Below, piece after piece: positions 46,200 to 55,623 of a DNA stretch of 64,000 nucleotides. The DNA comes from Gonocerus acuteangulatus. Its lineage: Eukaryota > Arthropoda > Insecta > Hemiptera > Coreidae. The stretch is from positions 33,015,373-33,079,372 of the forward strand of contig OX328123.1 in assembly GCA_946811695.1 (NCBI GenBank). The letters run 5' to 3'. The position numbers and the translations under genes were made by a program. Below the pieces are notes generated by a model. That model was given only the letters and a program-made list of their open reading frames with translations. It was not told where the DNA came from and searched no databases. How positions within the stretch are numbered: position 1 is the stretch's first letter; every line of letters begins with the position of its first letter.

Positions 46200-49100
46200 T
46201 ACACAAATTTGAACCACCGTTATTTTCGGTCTCTAGGGGTTCTGAAACGCGAAATTTTCTAGTCGGCACTTCCGGATTGCTTCATTGTATCAACCTTATA
46301 AGCGGGGTTCCTCCCTATGGGGGAGGGAGGAACCGCGCTAAAAACAGAAAATTGAGCATAGCTGCTTTTCCTTTCGAAATCGGACCATACTTGAAATGAA
46401 CTTTTTTGTTGGAAATTATGTCTACAATCACCTCCTAGAGTTTGGCTACTTAGACCTGAATCACCCTGTATATTTATTTACGCCACATCTGCATCTATGC
46501 AATTAGTGCCGGCCTACAAATATTTCAAATTCTTCTCCTTTGATTGGCTAACTATAATCAGAAATAACGCTAATGGCCCAGTTGTTGGTGTAGCGTAAAA
46601 AAAAAAAAAAAATAAAAAAAAAATAAGAAAAAAAAAATAAAAAAAGAATATATAAGAACCTAATTGAAAGGAATGCTAACCAAATGACATTGCAGGCCTG
46701 GCCTACGATAAAGGAGCAGTTACTGTATTCGGAGTGAATGAGTCTCCAGATGATGTGAAGATATCTTTGAGAGTTGGTATGAAAGAAGAAAAGGTCCATC
46801 TTTATAGTCTCACTTTCTCTGACAATGCTAAAGGAAAAATGGAGTAAGTTTGAATAATTTAAATGATCGATTTTCTTTTCTTTTTAATGAGTGAAATGTT
46901 TATGTTCACTTTGCCACTTTGAATAACTATAGGCTTGCGACGTGTTAATAATAGATACCGAACAGCACATTTGTGCCTGAGTGGTGTTTATTTCTTTAAA
47001 AATGGGAGTAGTAGGCTTAGCCCTTTGTGATCCAATTGACATTTTCAGTTAAAGTAAAGGGAGCAGACACTTTGGTCTCTAGGAGTCCAAGGAATTCGGG
47101 TTTGTCCAAACCGAATGTGAGGAGCAGTCCTGTAATGAAGGTGCCTCAGTGTGAAAAACTTTCCTTAGTCTTTGATGGCTTGAGACGGAGTTTCCACCAT
47201 TCGAACCATGATGTAATGCTGTCAAAAGATGATTGTCCTATGAGATCCTTCTCCTTGACTTCCGACTAACATGATGTCTAAACATCGAGAATGGTAGTTT
47301 GAGGTTTGGAGATGTCATGATAATACAAGTTGAACAGAAGTGTTTACAGTACTCAGCTGGTTGAAAAAAGAGAAAAAACTTAAAACTTGTAGACTTTTTA
47401 TCAAATTGGTATCATTCCTCCATGATGTGGCATAAATTAACCACCTTACTGGGAATTGTTTAGTTTATTCTGCTCCTGTAGGGTGGACTTTTTTTTCTTC
47501 TTGAATATTCCAGCCAGAATTCAGCCTCTTTGGAATGCATATTTCTATTTTTCATATTATTTATTATATGTTATGAAAAAAATCTGAAAAAATTTCTTAA
47601 AAGAGGTTTCACAATTCAGGACCTTGGAAGATAAAGGGTGAATCTGAAAAATCAAGTTTTTTATTTTATTTTCTGAGGCAGAAAGATGTAGGTTACACGA
47701 CGCTCCACCTTATTTCTTTGGTTCAGCTTTAGTTCTCTCACAGTTTCAAGTTAAAAGTGAATAGCACCATCATCTATGAAAAATTCAGGGGTCTCCCTTG
47801 GTCTAGTGGCTAGCGAGCTAGATTCATAAGCAGGAGATGGCGGGTTCGATCCCCACTGACGCCAGAAATTTTCTCATCTCAAAATTCAATGTCCGATTTC
47901 AAAGGCGAATCCCGGGTCTGAATCTCTTCTCCTAGCATTGTTACCCATAATTGCTCGTATAAATTAAAATTAAAACATTGAGTTTCAATTTCATACTTTT
48001 TCAATCATTTTTATAAATCAGCATTCCATATTCACCCTTGCTATCCTGAAGTACTTTCAGAACTTTGACTTCGATTTTCCAACATCCGGATTTTGTGATT
48101 CACCCTTTCTCTTCCAAGGTCCTGAATTGACTTCAAATAATAAGAAACGAATAAAGCATCTAAAATCAAAAAAAGAGATATAGATCCAAGATTACTAAAT
48201 TTCACTATAGTATATAAAAGAACTTTTAGTTGTAAGATGAATAGTATTTTTATTCTATATAAATGAACATATGCTTTATTTCAGAGAAACATACATGAAC
48301 GGGCAGCCTTTAACACTATCGCCTTCTGGCGATTTGCCTATCTTATCACCTCAAGTGATAAAGAGGCCAAGCAGAACTGGTATTGTAGTTCCTGGCAAGT
48401 CAGTGTTCTTCATGGTCCTTCCAGATGTCAAGTCTAGGATGTGTACGTCGATGCCCCTTGTACATGCAGGTGATGTTAAGGATCTCTCCAAGAAGCTGAT
48501 CCAAGTAGCAGCTGACGTCTTGGAGAAACCGCATGCTCGCAGGGCAACCGAAGATGAAGATATCAATAAAAATAAAATTTATGTCAAATTTGGTAAACAG
48601 TCAAATTCATTGAGTTCTACTCCTGAACAGGCAGATGTTATACAAAGTTCCATTGATGACAAAAACTTGCTGAGTGAATTAGAAGGAACAGTGAGTTCTT
48701 CAATAGTAAACGATAAAACAGCGGTGCCAGAGGATGAAAGCAAAACTACATCACCGTCCATAATTGATTCAACCACCATTCCAATGGACAATTGTACTGC
48801 TGATGCTTCTGAGACAGTAGTACCATCTTCCGATCTTGGAGAAAAATCAAGAAGAAAGAGATCTGTAGATGACAGCCCTGTAGTTGACATGGAATTCAGT
48901 TCTAGCAACAATGGTCAGGAGAGTCAGGAGGAGCTTGTAAAACAATTTAACTCCTATGCACAAAAAATATACGAAAGCTCTAGGTCTCCAAAATCCGGTG
49001 GAGACATACAAATATCCAACATCCCAGAAGAAATATTCAACACACTCAAGAAAGTGAAAGTTACTTTCAAGAATTTAGGCACTACCTCGAGGCCTGAAAA

Positions 49101-52100
49101 GCTAATCCAAGAAGTGACAGAAAAACCTGAAACTCAAGATAATGACAATAATTATGAAAATAGCAGGAACAGGCCAAAATCAGAGGATAATGGTATCTTA
49201 GAGAATGCAGAAGCTGAACAAGGCCTGGATGATATCAAGCAACCCAATGTCTATAATGAAGAAATACAGGAAGATAGTCAGAGAGTTCCAAAACAGGCAG
49301 ATTATTCAGAGGATAGAAGTATTTCTGACGATGGCAAAGACGCTCCAGGGACTGGAGAAAATACTTTTCGTGACTCACAAAGCAACAATGATGGCCCAGA
49401 GTCCGAGAGAGAAAAGACAGGAGAAGAAAATGAGCCTAGGTCAGAGGTTGAGCTTACTGCTGTACCCTCCAGAGTTGACCAAGATGAAGCCAGACAAAGA
49501 CTACCACGAGATGACACTCTTCGACAAGGTGAGTCTCCTCTTGAACCCTCCACTGATGAAGGATCTTTTGCCGATGAATCGGCAAGAAACACTGAGCTTG
49601 GATCAGAAAATGAAGCTACTGATGAATCCGCCAAAGATGAAGGAGATTCTCAGCAAACAAAGCCTCCAGTTTCAGCCAACTCTCTCCCCGATGTTGGCAC
49701 CCCTGATCCTTCCGAGTCTGCCTCTGGCGACGACAAGGATACCGCAGAGGAGAAGGAAAACCTAGAGCAATCCAAAACAGAAACCACCACTCAAAGTCAA
49801 TCTCTTTCCTCAGAAATTAATGACAAAGCAGACCAAAAAAAATTATTAACGACAACAGAAATGTCTGATTTTATTATGTCAGTAGAAGGAATTGAACCAA
49901 AAAAAATTGATGAGTTGATGCTAAAAATGGCTAAAACTGAGGTCAATAGTTCTGAGATACCAAATAAAGCAGAAAATAATATAAAAAGCTCTACATTAGA
50001 GAAACCTAGCAATAAAAAAGAAGCTAACGAAGCTTACGATGGAAAAATGAGTTCTGTAGAATCAAAAGTAACTGAATCAAAATCAAAGAGTTCTGGTTCA
50101 GACCCAGCAACTGTTAACAGCCAGTCCCCTGATGAGTTAACAGAAGAAGGCGAGAGCAATCAATTAGAAAAGTCTGAAGCAATCAAAGAAGAAGAATTTC
50201 TACAAAACGGTCCTGAAATTCCAGCAGTTAACAGTCCTGACACGGTAAAAGTAGTACGAGAGGTTCCTTTAGAGGAAGAGAGAGAAGCTGAAGAAGAAAG
50301 TGACACCACTGAGAAGCCTCTCTCATTGGTTCTTGTGCCTTCAATGAATCTATTAGACAGGCCTGAGGGTAATGATGGTGAACCCAAAGAAACTGCATAT
50401 GAAAGCAAGCCAGTACCAGAAGACAAAAAGGGAGATGTTGATGATGCAAACTCTTTGAAAGAACAAGATTCTAGCTTGATTGAAGACAGGGTCACTGATT
50501 CTCAGGAAGACCTTGCTCAAAGCCCTGTAGAAATAGCAGATGAAAAGGATGATGATGATACAGGAGTAAAGCAGTTGCGTGTAGCTTCATTCCGCAATGC
50601 TCCTCTTGACAACTCTAATGACAAAAGCTATACTCCAAAGCCCGGAACGTCCAGTGAAAAAACAGGAGGCAGTGAGGTTGAAGACCTCGTCGAAGGTGGA
50701 AACAAAGATGTTGAAGAGACAGAGACCTTAGGAGAACAGGAATCAGAAGACAGTCGTTCCATTACAGAAGAGGATCAGTCTTCACAAATTAAATCTTCTA
50801 GAATAACCCAAGATTCTCAGGCTCGATCAGTAGATGAGGTACCTGAAATCCAACAAACAATGGTAACTGTCCCATTTCAACAATTAATTGTACCTTTTGC
50901 AAGTCCAATAGCTACTGAACCGAGTTCGCTAGCTACAAGGAGTGACGATAAAGTAGTCCAAGAAGAAACTGAAACAGAGAAAGAAGAAACAGAAGTTGAA
51001 AGTGTTCAAAATGAAAAAAAAGATGACGAGACTAAAAAAGCATCAACAGAAAAAGAGCAAAGACGACTGAAATTGCTTGCAATAAGAAATCAAATCATGG
51101 AAGCACGAGAAAGGTTCAAAGCTGCTGCAAGAGAGGAAGGTTGGAGAGCAGCTCTTCAACGGAGAGAAGAAGAAATGCGGAATTTGCTCCACCAAGAAAG
51201 AGATAAAAGAAAGTTCATTGCTCTCCCAGTTGGAGGTCCTGATCGTACCCTACTCTCCAGACCCCGCCGTTTGACTTATGACCCGGTCTCAGGTGAAGCA
51301 AGCAAAGAAGAGATGTATGACTATGGCCCAGAGAGAGCATATAACAAGATGTTAGATGTATATGGATTGCCTTTAATAAACGACTTCAACAAGCCTTACT
51401 TATCAGATCAAGGGATGCCCTTGGCTTACAATAACCCTGAGCAGAATCACGTAATATTCCCTCTAGATCCAAAAGCTCCCCAAGCTGTTGTGTACAACAA
51501 TAGAATAATTCCTGCTAAACTCTATGGAGTGATTTCGGTCAATGATGAAGCGTCAAAACTAGCTGGTGGACCTCAAAAACAAGTTTTGGATTTGCCGAAC
51601 GAACCATTATATTCAAAGTATATCAAGCCATACGATGCCCCTCCTCTTAAAGAGAAGTACGAACCACAAATTTCTGAGGTACCTTCTTTGAATCCAATAG
51701 ATAACTACAAGACAATCCCTAGAGATTCTCGCATAAAGAGACTGGATAACCATCCAAACTTCATTCCAGTCATTGTTTTGTCAAATACACTCAGAAGGAA
51801 ACGTGCTCTCCCTGAGGTTCAAATAAAAAAAGTGAAAGCTGAGCAGATAAAATTAGCAGATATCAAACAAAATAAAACTGTTAGAATGAAGAGAAGTTTA
51901 TCACAAGATGCAGAAAGCTTCAACTACTTAAACGAAATACCAAAGGAAAGACTGAAGAGCCATGTGGCTTCTAATGAAATCAAACCTGAGTCATTTGGAG
52001 CACCATCTGGAATGGTGTTCTTCGAATATCCTCAAGAAATAGATAACGGAATTCTGTGGAATTCAGGAAAGTTAGGTCAGGCAAGGACTATTGGTGGCCT

Positions 52101-52353
52101 AGCTCCTTTGCCTCCTCTCCCCCCACCACTCCCATTGCTGCCACCCTTACATCCTGTATTTCCAGAACCCTTCCCTCCACAAGAGAAGCACCTCTTTGAA
52201 CCATTGCAAGAGAAGCATCTCCCAGAACCATTAGAAGAAAAGACACGCCCAGATCCACCACAAGCAATTTTATTGACAATGCTCCAAGATAAATTCAAAT
52301 CTCTACTGGGGATGATAGAGGGCCTCGCTGATTGGTGTGGGGTCAACAAGTAG
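31125..52353 (+). CDS. Heparanase-like (GH79-type) secreted protein with ~1300-residue tail; probable pseudoenzyme
   Basis: Nine coding exons, join 31125-31297, 31387-31505, 32566-32736, 36347-36551, 38429-38553, 39226-39359, 39566-39710, 46696-46843, 48285-52353; all introns GT..AG, total 5289 bases = 1762 residues plus stop. Residues 1-21 are a signal peptide (MDWKWLLQAIFFLTLLKSIT). LSPSFVRLGGKSTNYIQF, GLDLIASLN, GYNLAWQLG and FWVALIYKNLVG match heparanase, the endoglucuronidase of heparan sulfate chains. At the acid/base position heparanase has LGNEP; here LGYDT (Asp155). The HHYY segment is replaced by IFLQPKFK. The nucleophile-position Glu is kept (IWIAE, Glu266), as are cysteines 344 and 460, which match the heparanase disulphide. 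N-glycosylation sites: Asn93, Asn334. There is no cathepsin-cleaved linker of normal length. Activity on heparan sulfate is therefore doubtful; binding or a scaffold role is inference. The first intron has a weak donor (GG|GTTTGT), chosen because it alone keeps the frame. Confidence 0.88.
31720..31880 (+). pseudogene. Small non-LTR retrotransposon 3' relic in intron 2
   Basis: The text DWKTTAKDRAEWWKNIIFNW resembles the 'W...AxDRxxWRxxV' end of RT ORFs of insect non-LTR elements. It is very short; the rest of intron 2 (31506-32565) shows nothing recognisable. Confidence 0.4.
32860..33540 (+). pseudogene. Reverse transcriptase relic in intron 3, split by a TA-flanked MITE
   Basis: Before the insertion: LEKLDTWMRVNKLELNIT (the 'xLxxWxxxNKLxLNxxKT' RT block). 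After it: a broken frame with KQENSTKFLGI (the 'xxxxKFLGIxxD' block). Removing 33001-33422 plus one TA rejoins the two parts in a natural order, so one relic was interrupted later. Confidence 0.65.
33001..33422. mobile_element. Mariner/Tc1-type MITE, 422 bp
   Basis: Perfect 17-bp inverted termini CAGGGTGTCACAAAAAT and ATTTTTGTGACACCCTG, with TA on both sides (32999-33000 and 33423-33424). A T-run is at 33068-33087. Non-coding. Confidence 0.88.
33660..35906. repeat. Large foldback in intron 3 (arms of about 0.9 kb)
   Basis: The left arm 33660 to about 34546 (starting ACAAGGGGAGTATACAGCGA) is inverted at about 35012-35906 (ending TCGCTGTATACTCCCCTTGT). Similarity is high along the whole length. 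The original spacer was about 100 bases and now contains a SINE (34620-34971). A clear target duplication is not visible. No coding sequence. Confidence 0.9.
34620..34971 (+). mobile_element. SINE type B (tRNA-derived), complete copy
   Basis: The head GTTAGCTCAGTGGTAGAGCA (A-box) and AGGTTCAAAACCC (B-box) is like an Ala/Thr-type tRNA. The body contains 'cctaggctcacccagccttt', and the 3' end is a T-run (34952-34968). The 12-bp target duplication AATGACTTCTAC is perfect (34608-34619 and 34972-34983). It is inserted in the spacer of the intron-3 foldback and is therefore younger than it. Confidence 0.88.
37041..38283 (-). mobile_element. Helentron-like family A, copy A2 (intron 4)
   Basis: The minus strand runs from AGTCCGACTCGCAGGAACTG (38283 downward) to the 3' hairpin GGTTCCTCCCTA/GGAGGAACC and GCGCTAA (TTAG at 37041-37044). 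A (TA)n tract is at about 37181-37206. The interior matches A1, A3 and A4. It lies wholly between coding exons 4 and 5. Intron 4 before it (36552-37040) and after it (38284-38428) shows nothing recognisable. Confidence 0.75.
38554..39225 (+). other. Intron 5, nothing recognised
   Basis: AT-rich spliced-out sequence between coding exons 5 and 6, with a G-run at about 38692-38701. No repeat family recognised. Confidence 0.6.
39739..39802. repeat. (TA)n microsatellite
   Basis: About 32 TA units at the immediate left border of the large TIR element in intron 7. Confidence 0.95.
40828..42945 (+). repeat. Composite repeat R1, copy 2
   Basis: Same order as copy 1 at 805-4507: 5' block, 120-bp repeats (here two to three, 41360-41590), unique block, palindrome. 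It lacks the Helentron-like insertion of copy 1: 'gacctttaaaaacaacaata' at 42456-42475 is the uninterrupted site. It has about 46 extra bases near 40862-40910. Confidence 0.75.
42178..42945. repeat. Long palindrome (arms of about 370 bp, short spacer)
   Basis: 'aatagaggccaagttc' at about 42211 and 'aacttggcctctattt' at about 42889 mark the outer part. 'caaccaggtatattcttaaa' and its inverse flank a spacer of about 40 bases centred near 42560. Arms are nearly identical. It forms the 3' half of repeat R1. A 152-codon minus-strand frame through it is an arm artefact. Confidence 0.9.
43745..44775 (+). repeat. Degenerate tandem repeats, 'cctaataaagcctatctagt' type
   Basis: Units with '(g)aataatatgccnaataa(a/g)gcctatctag(t)gga' recur near 43782, 44115, 44150, 44230 and 44730 with irregular spacing. 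A family-M MITE interrupts them. The stretch 44290-44690 between units is less AT-rich but shows no recognisable gene. Confidence 0.55.
43815..44075 (+). mobile_element. hAT-type MITE family M, copy in intron 7
   Basis: It starts CATGGGCGTATATGAGG and ends TATATACGCCCATG. The 8-bp flanks TAAAGAAG and TACAGAAG match at seven of eight positions. Confidence 0.82.
45560..46341 (+). mobile_element. Helentron-like family A, copy A3 (3' part)
   Basis: The interior matches A1 from 'tttaacaatgaattg' onward. It contains an A-run plus a (TA)n tract (about 46157-46201) and the complete 3' hairpin GGTTCCTCCCTA/GGGAGGAACC followed by GCGCTAA (CTAA at 46338-46341). The 5' AGTCCGACTC terminus is not found nearby; upstream at 45165-45510 are rearranged family-A pieces. 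Confidence 0.7.
47030..47290 (-). pseudogene. Non-LTR reverse transcriptase relic
   Basis: The minus strand reads QSSFDSITSWFEWWKLRLKP, SKTKESF and, after a stop, LTFGLDKPEFLGLLETKVSA. It is the same block and the same family as the relic at 20395-20830 (SWFERWKLRLNPSKTES). Confidence 0.65.
47612..48129. mobile_element. TIR element in intron 8 carrying a SINE
   Basis: CAATTCAGGACCTTGGAAGA at 47612 is the inverse of TCTTCCAAGGTCCTGAATTG ending at 48129; 'aaagggtgaatc' extends the match to about 32 bp. A type-A SINE (47788-47880) is inserted inside. No coding sequence or clear target duplication. Confidence 0.7.
47788..47880 (+). mobile_element. SINE type A, partial
   Basis: GGGGTCTCCCTTGGTCTAGT, an ATTCATAAGC loop and GGCGGGTTCGATCCCC: the tRNA-like head of the family. 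The 3' body is cut short after 'ttttctcatctc'. Confidence 0.8.
48285..52353 (+). CDS. Terminal exon 9: end of heparanase-like fold plus long tail
   Basis: Residues 407-1762. The first ~54 residues (NGQPLTLSP...VVPGKSVFFMVLPDVKSRMC) finish the heparanase beta-sandwich. Then: about 480-1310, low-complexity, rich in Glu/Asp/Ser/Thr/Lys, probably disordered; about 1315-1385, charged and probably helical (RLKLLAIRNQIMEARERFKA); about 1385-1555, Tyr/Pro/Asn-rich with no domain I know; 1679-1706, Pro-rich; about 1707-1727, near-repeats EKHLFEPLQ, EKHLPEPLE. Four furin-type sites: RRKR 596-599, RIKR 1556-1559, RRKR 1577-1580, RMKR 1607-1610. Only two cysteines (577, 1758) occur in the tail. No transmembrane segment or GPI signal is seen. 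The frame stays open for 4 kb, so it is certainly coding. Confidence 0.92.
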
Positions 52354-52533
52354 ACTATCTTAGCTGCCAACTTGATATCACTGGGATATTAGGTGAAATT
52401 ATTTATTTATGTTATTTATATATTTATTTATTTAGTTATTAAGAAAAATGACTAGCATTTATAATATTTGTTAATAGACTGATACAAAGTATTTATTCAA
52501 TATCTATTTATGAACTTAATTTTCTATTTAGTG

Positions 52534-52539
52534 AATAAA
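52534..52539 (+). terminator. Poly(A) signal of the heparanase-like gene
   Basis: AATAAA 181 bases after the stop codon, followed by a GT/T-rich stretch (52545-52570). It is the only good signal before the SINE at 52652; UTR ATTTA-type repeats lie at about 52400-52440. Confidence 0.7.
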
Positions 52540-52651
52540 GGACTTTCTTTGTTTTTTCGTTATTTTTTGTAAACCTTTTGCACATGTTGAGAGGAACTTT
52601 ATATTTATATCACATTATATTTGTAAGGTTTGTGTCTTTATAGAATATTAT

Positions 52652-52803
52652 TTAGGCCTTTAGTGCCGAGCTATCTACTGGGCAGCTGAGGATTTTCCCA
52701 ATGGGCCCTGAAATGAATAAAAGCCCTGCAGCAGGTGAGACTCAAATCCCAATCTCCCACATGGGAATCCAAGGCATTAGCCACTAGACCACGGGGAGAC
52801 CCA
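52652..52803 (-). mobile_element. SINE type A
   Basis: The minus strand reads TGGGTCTCCCCGTGGTCTAG, then the family loop and a degraded B-box (GAGATTGGGATTTGAGTC). It ends near 'gctcggcactaaaggcct'. Confidence 0.75.
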
Positions 52804-53629
52804 ACACTCAGTTATTACATTTATCTTTATGGCTCTTATCCATTTCAAATGGTTTCGGACAACTTTAGAATACAAAATCATAACTTCTGCAGGAAATTAT
52901 TCTATCATAGAGCTATTGAACATTGAACTTTCGAACAACCACAGCATAGACAAGACTTGTCTTCTTAAAGAGATCATTTATACCAAGACATCCCTAGACA
53001 TTGCCCGTTCCTATTTAAATTTAAAACTGACTAGATATTTTAAAAAATAGATCAGCTCCCCCGTATTTACCTGCTAATTTCCCAAAATTACGGAAGGAAT
53101 TCCACTAGCTAGTCAGAGATTTACAGAGGGCTCTAAACTCCAATGATGGAGATGGAGAAGCTGTAATTCGCGATTCAAGAATTATTAAATTTTCTTTCAA
53201 ACATGAATGCCGGCAACTCATGTTCTTTAAAACATGGGTTGCTGGCTATTTTAAAAGGACTAAATATCTTACTTCTTAATGATAAAAAATGTTATGTATA
53301 TTTGTATTCTCTTTCAACATTCTTGTCGATATCAAAGCTGGTTTCCACCCATCCATTCATGGGGGTCATTTTCGGGAAATAGTAAGTAGGTTTGAAGAAA
53401 TATTTCAAAAATTCTTGCGTGGGAGCTAATTCAAGAGACATTCCTTCGGAATGTGCTGAAAGTTATGGGATATCTAAACAAAACAAATATAACTCATTTT
53501 TTAAATAAAAATAAAAATGATAATAGTTTGAACACTATAGAAATGTACTTGCACTACAGAAAACAAGAGTCAAGAGTATAATTAGAAAAGAAGAAGATAG
53601 ATTGATCATCATCAACAGTTTCATATAAC
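52804..53629. other. Intergenic, family-B-like 3' fragment
   Basis: 53345-53465 shows 'gggggtcattttcggg' and a degraded 3' hairpin ('gacattccttcggaatgtgc'), similar to the end of Helentron-like family B. Otherwise unrecognised. Confidence 0.45.
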
Positions 53630-54385
53630 AACATTATCGAACGAAAGAGGGCACTTCGAATGTTTTGTAGGAACCCTTCAGAAATTAATCTCATAAATTA
53701 TAAAAAGACGAAAGATAGAGCACAGTGGGTAATCAAAAGCAGTATACGTCAATCTTGGAAAGACTTTTCAACAGGACTAAATGTAAATACTCCAACACAC
53801 ACAATATGGACGACAATAAACATAATACTGCATCGATGATACAAACAACCCATTACTGCACTACAGAACAACAATTCACAGACAACTGATGTTTCTCTGA
53901 TGTGTAATTTACTTGGTTCACATTTCTGTAAAATTTTTAGTTCCAACACTGATGAGTTTCAACAGTATAAACACTCGAAAGATACGATACCCTTACCGAT
54001 CAAAACTAATTACAACCACCCTCTGAATGACTTATTTACAAGTCATGAACTAAAACTTGCACTGACTAACTTACCCAATACTGCACCAGGAAAAGACATA
54101 ATTTGTCAAAGAACTTACTGGACTGTGCTCTCTGCGCTCTTTTAACTATTCTCAATGCCATTTATGAATCCGGAACCTACCTTAATTCTTGGTGGGAATC
54201 TATTGTAATACCTATTTTAAAACAAAGGAAAGATGCGGCTCCTCATCAAGTTTTAGCCCGGTTTCTTTGACAGCTGGGTCTGCAAACTATTTGAGAAAAT
54301 GCTTACTAGAAGGTTACAGTGGCTTTTGGATAAATTTAAGCTACAATCGCCTTTTCAATGTGGTTTTAGGAAGCAGCATTCTACC
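53630..54385 (+). pseudogene. Non-LTR retrotransposon RT relic, 5' part
   Basis: Readable pieces: KTKDRAQWVIKSSIRQSWKD near 53707; FTSHELKLALTNLPNTAPGK near 54036 (the 'ELxxALxxLxxxxAPGxD' block that opens the RT domain); NAIYESGTYLNSWWESIVIP and ILKQRKDAA near 54152 (the 'W..a.v.pi.KpgKd' block); and, shifted, LQSPFQCGFRKQHST near 54345. Several frameshifts. The relic stops at 54385 and seems to continue at 57466. Confidence 0.8.
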
Positions 54386-54889
54386 ACTTAACCCTTTTTC
54401 TGTTTCTGTATTTTGCAAGATACAGCTTTTCAAAGGTCCCTAGTGATTCGTAATTTGGCGGTGCTTGCAACTTGAAATATGACAGGCAATATTTGTTTCG
54501 TAAGTTGGCTAACTTATTTCACACAAGAAAATAGCTGGGAAGGATATTATCACCATTTTAAGTTTGCGACTTCACCAACATGGCCGTGCCAGATTCAAAG
54601 TTAAGTATTCTTCTTTTTCTTATAGTTGTAGAACAAATTTCGGGTTGAAACTTTTTTCTAAATTGTATTGCTCCTAAAGTATCCTATGAATTAATAAATT
54701 AAGGTGTATATCAAGCCCTTATGTTTATACGAATAAAACAAGCGATGTATCTTCCAAGAAACATTGTCGTCATTGGGGTACATGTAATCACGTATCTTCC
54801 AAGACACATTGTCGTTATCTTATAGTTCACAAAATCGAGCTGAACTAGTAAAATCCACCGCAAATCAAACTAACTTATATTGCATTCAA

Positions 54890-55545
54890 AAAGAGGGCAG
54901 AGCTAGCTATATTCACTGTGACAGACAATGTCCTAACCGATTTTCTAGAGATAGAACTCCTCATGGGGGTAGTAAAAATGCCAGCATATGCTGACAACTG
55001 GCCAAAAAGCCTAAAGTGCCATAAAATGGCAGATATTATGTTTTTAAAAAAATACAAAAAACTCCGTCATTATCTGCAATATGCCGAAAATACTGAACAA
55101 TGATGACAAGTATTATAAAATAAGACCTGTAATGAAGTATCTCATAAATTTATAAAGGATAATCTTTCAAATAGATATTCCATTGACGAAATGACCAGAA
55201 CAGGTGAAAAGGTGGTCAGTAAAACACAAAGCCCAGATTTGTCCTAAAATTATCTGCCATTACTACCAGCTCATGGGTATGGTTGACCAGACAGACATGT
55301 ATATACAGGACAGCATCTACCAGTTTTTCCCAAAACATCCCCAGTAAAGGGAGATGTACGAGTAGGGAATGTAAAAATGGCCAAGCATCCATACACTGCA
55401 GTCCCTGCGAGATACGGCTTGACGACTACAAAGAAATTGTTTTTATAACTACCATGTGAATGGAAACTAAATAAGTTATTTTATGTTGATATTTTTCAAT
55501 GGAAGCCAATGATTACTATAATCAGATTTTTAATTTTATCACACA
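54890..55545 (+). pseudogene. piggyBac-like transposase relic
   Basis: Open at 54912-55103: VTDNVLTDFLEIELLMGVVK, MPAYADNWPKSLKCHKMADI and MFLKKYKKLRHYLQYAEN. These are the 'F.g..l.MG.v.lP...dyWs.....' and 'm...rF..i...lhf.dn' blocks of piggyBac transposases, including the region around the first catalytic Asp. Later pieces in broken frames are RYSIDEMTR ('lsiDE.m..fkgr') and CPKIICHYYQLMGMVDQTDM ('cPe.v..YN..MGGVD..D'). Stops throughout; no termini (CCY) found. Confidence 0.75.
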
Positions 55546-55623
55546 ATGTTTATGACACAGGAGCTGTCACCAGTTGGCATATGTTATTTAAATTGAGTTA
55601 ATGTTTTATAATAAAAAAAAAAG

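Larger units (their letters stand above)
39803..46478. mobile_element. Large TIR/foldback element filling intron 7, with nested insertions
   Basis: The left arm, about 39803-40400, starts AGGTGATTCAGGTCTAAGTA. Its inverse is split: 43240-43707 and 46343-46478 (ending ACTTAGACCTGAATCACCCT). The two right-arm parts are separated by 2.6 kb (about 43708-46342) ending in a Helentron-like 3' end, so an insertion into the right arm occurred. The interior contains composite repeat R1 copy 2. TA flanks the outer ends. I could not identify a transposase; an open frame on the minus strand (40598-40855) is unrecognised. Confidence 0.65.
46844..48284 (+). other. Intron 8: RT relic and TIR element
   Basis: This intron holds a minus-strand RT relic (about 47030-47290) and a TIR element with a SINE (47612-48129). 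The remainder is AT-rich with no feature recognised. Confidence 0.7.

Noticed and set aside
49205..49765. 186-codon plus-strand frame overlapping exon 9
   Set aside because: Alternative-frame shadow of the acidic, GA-rich coding sequence; the exon-9 frame is open for 4 kb.
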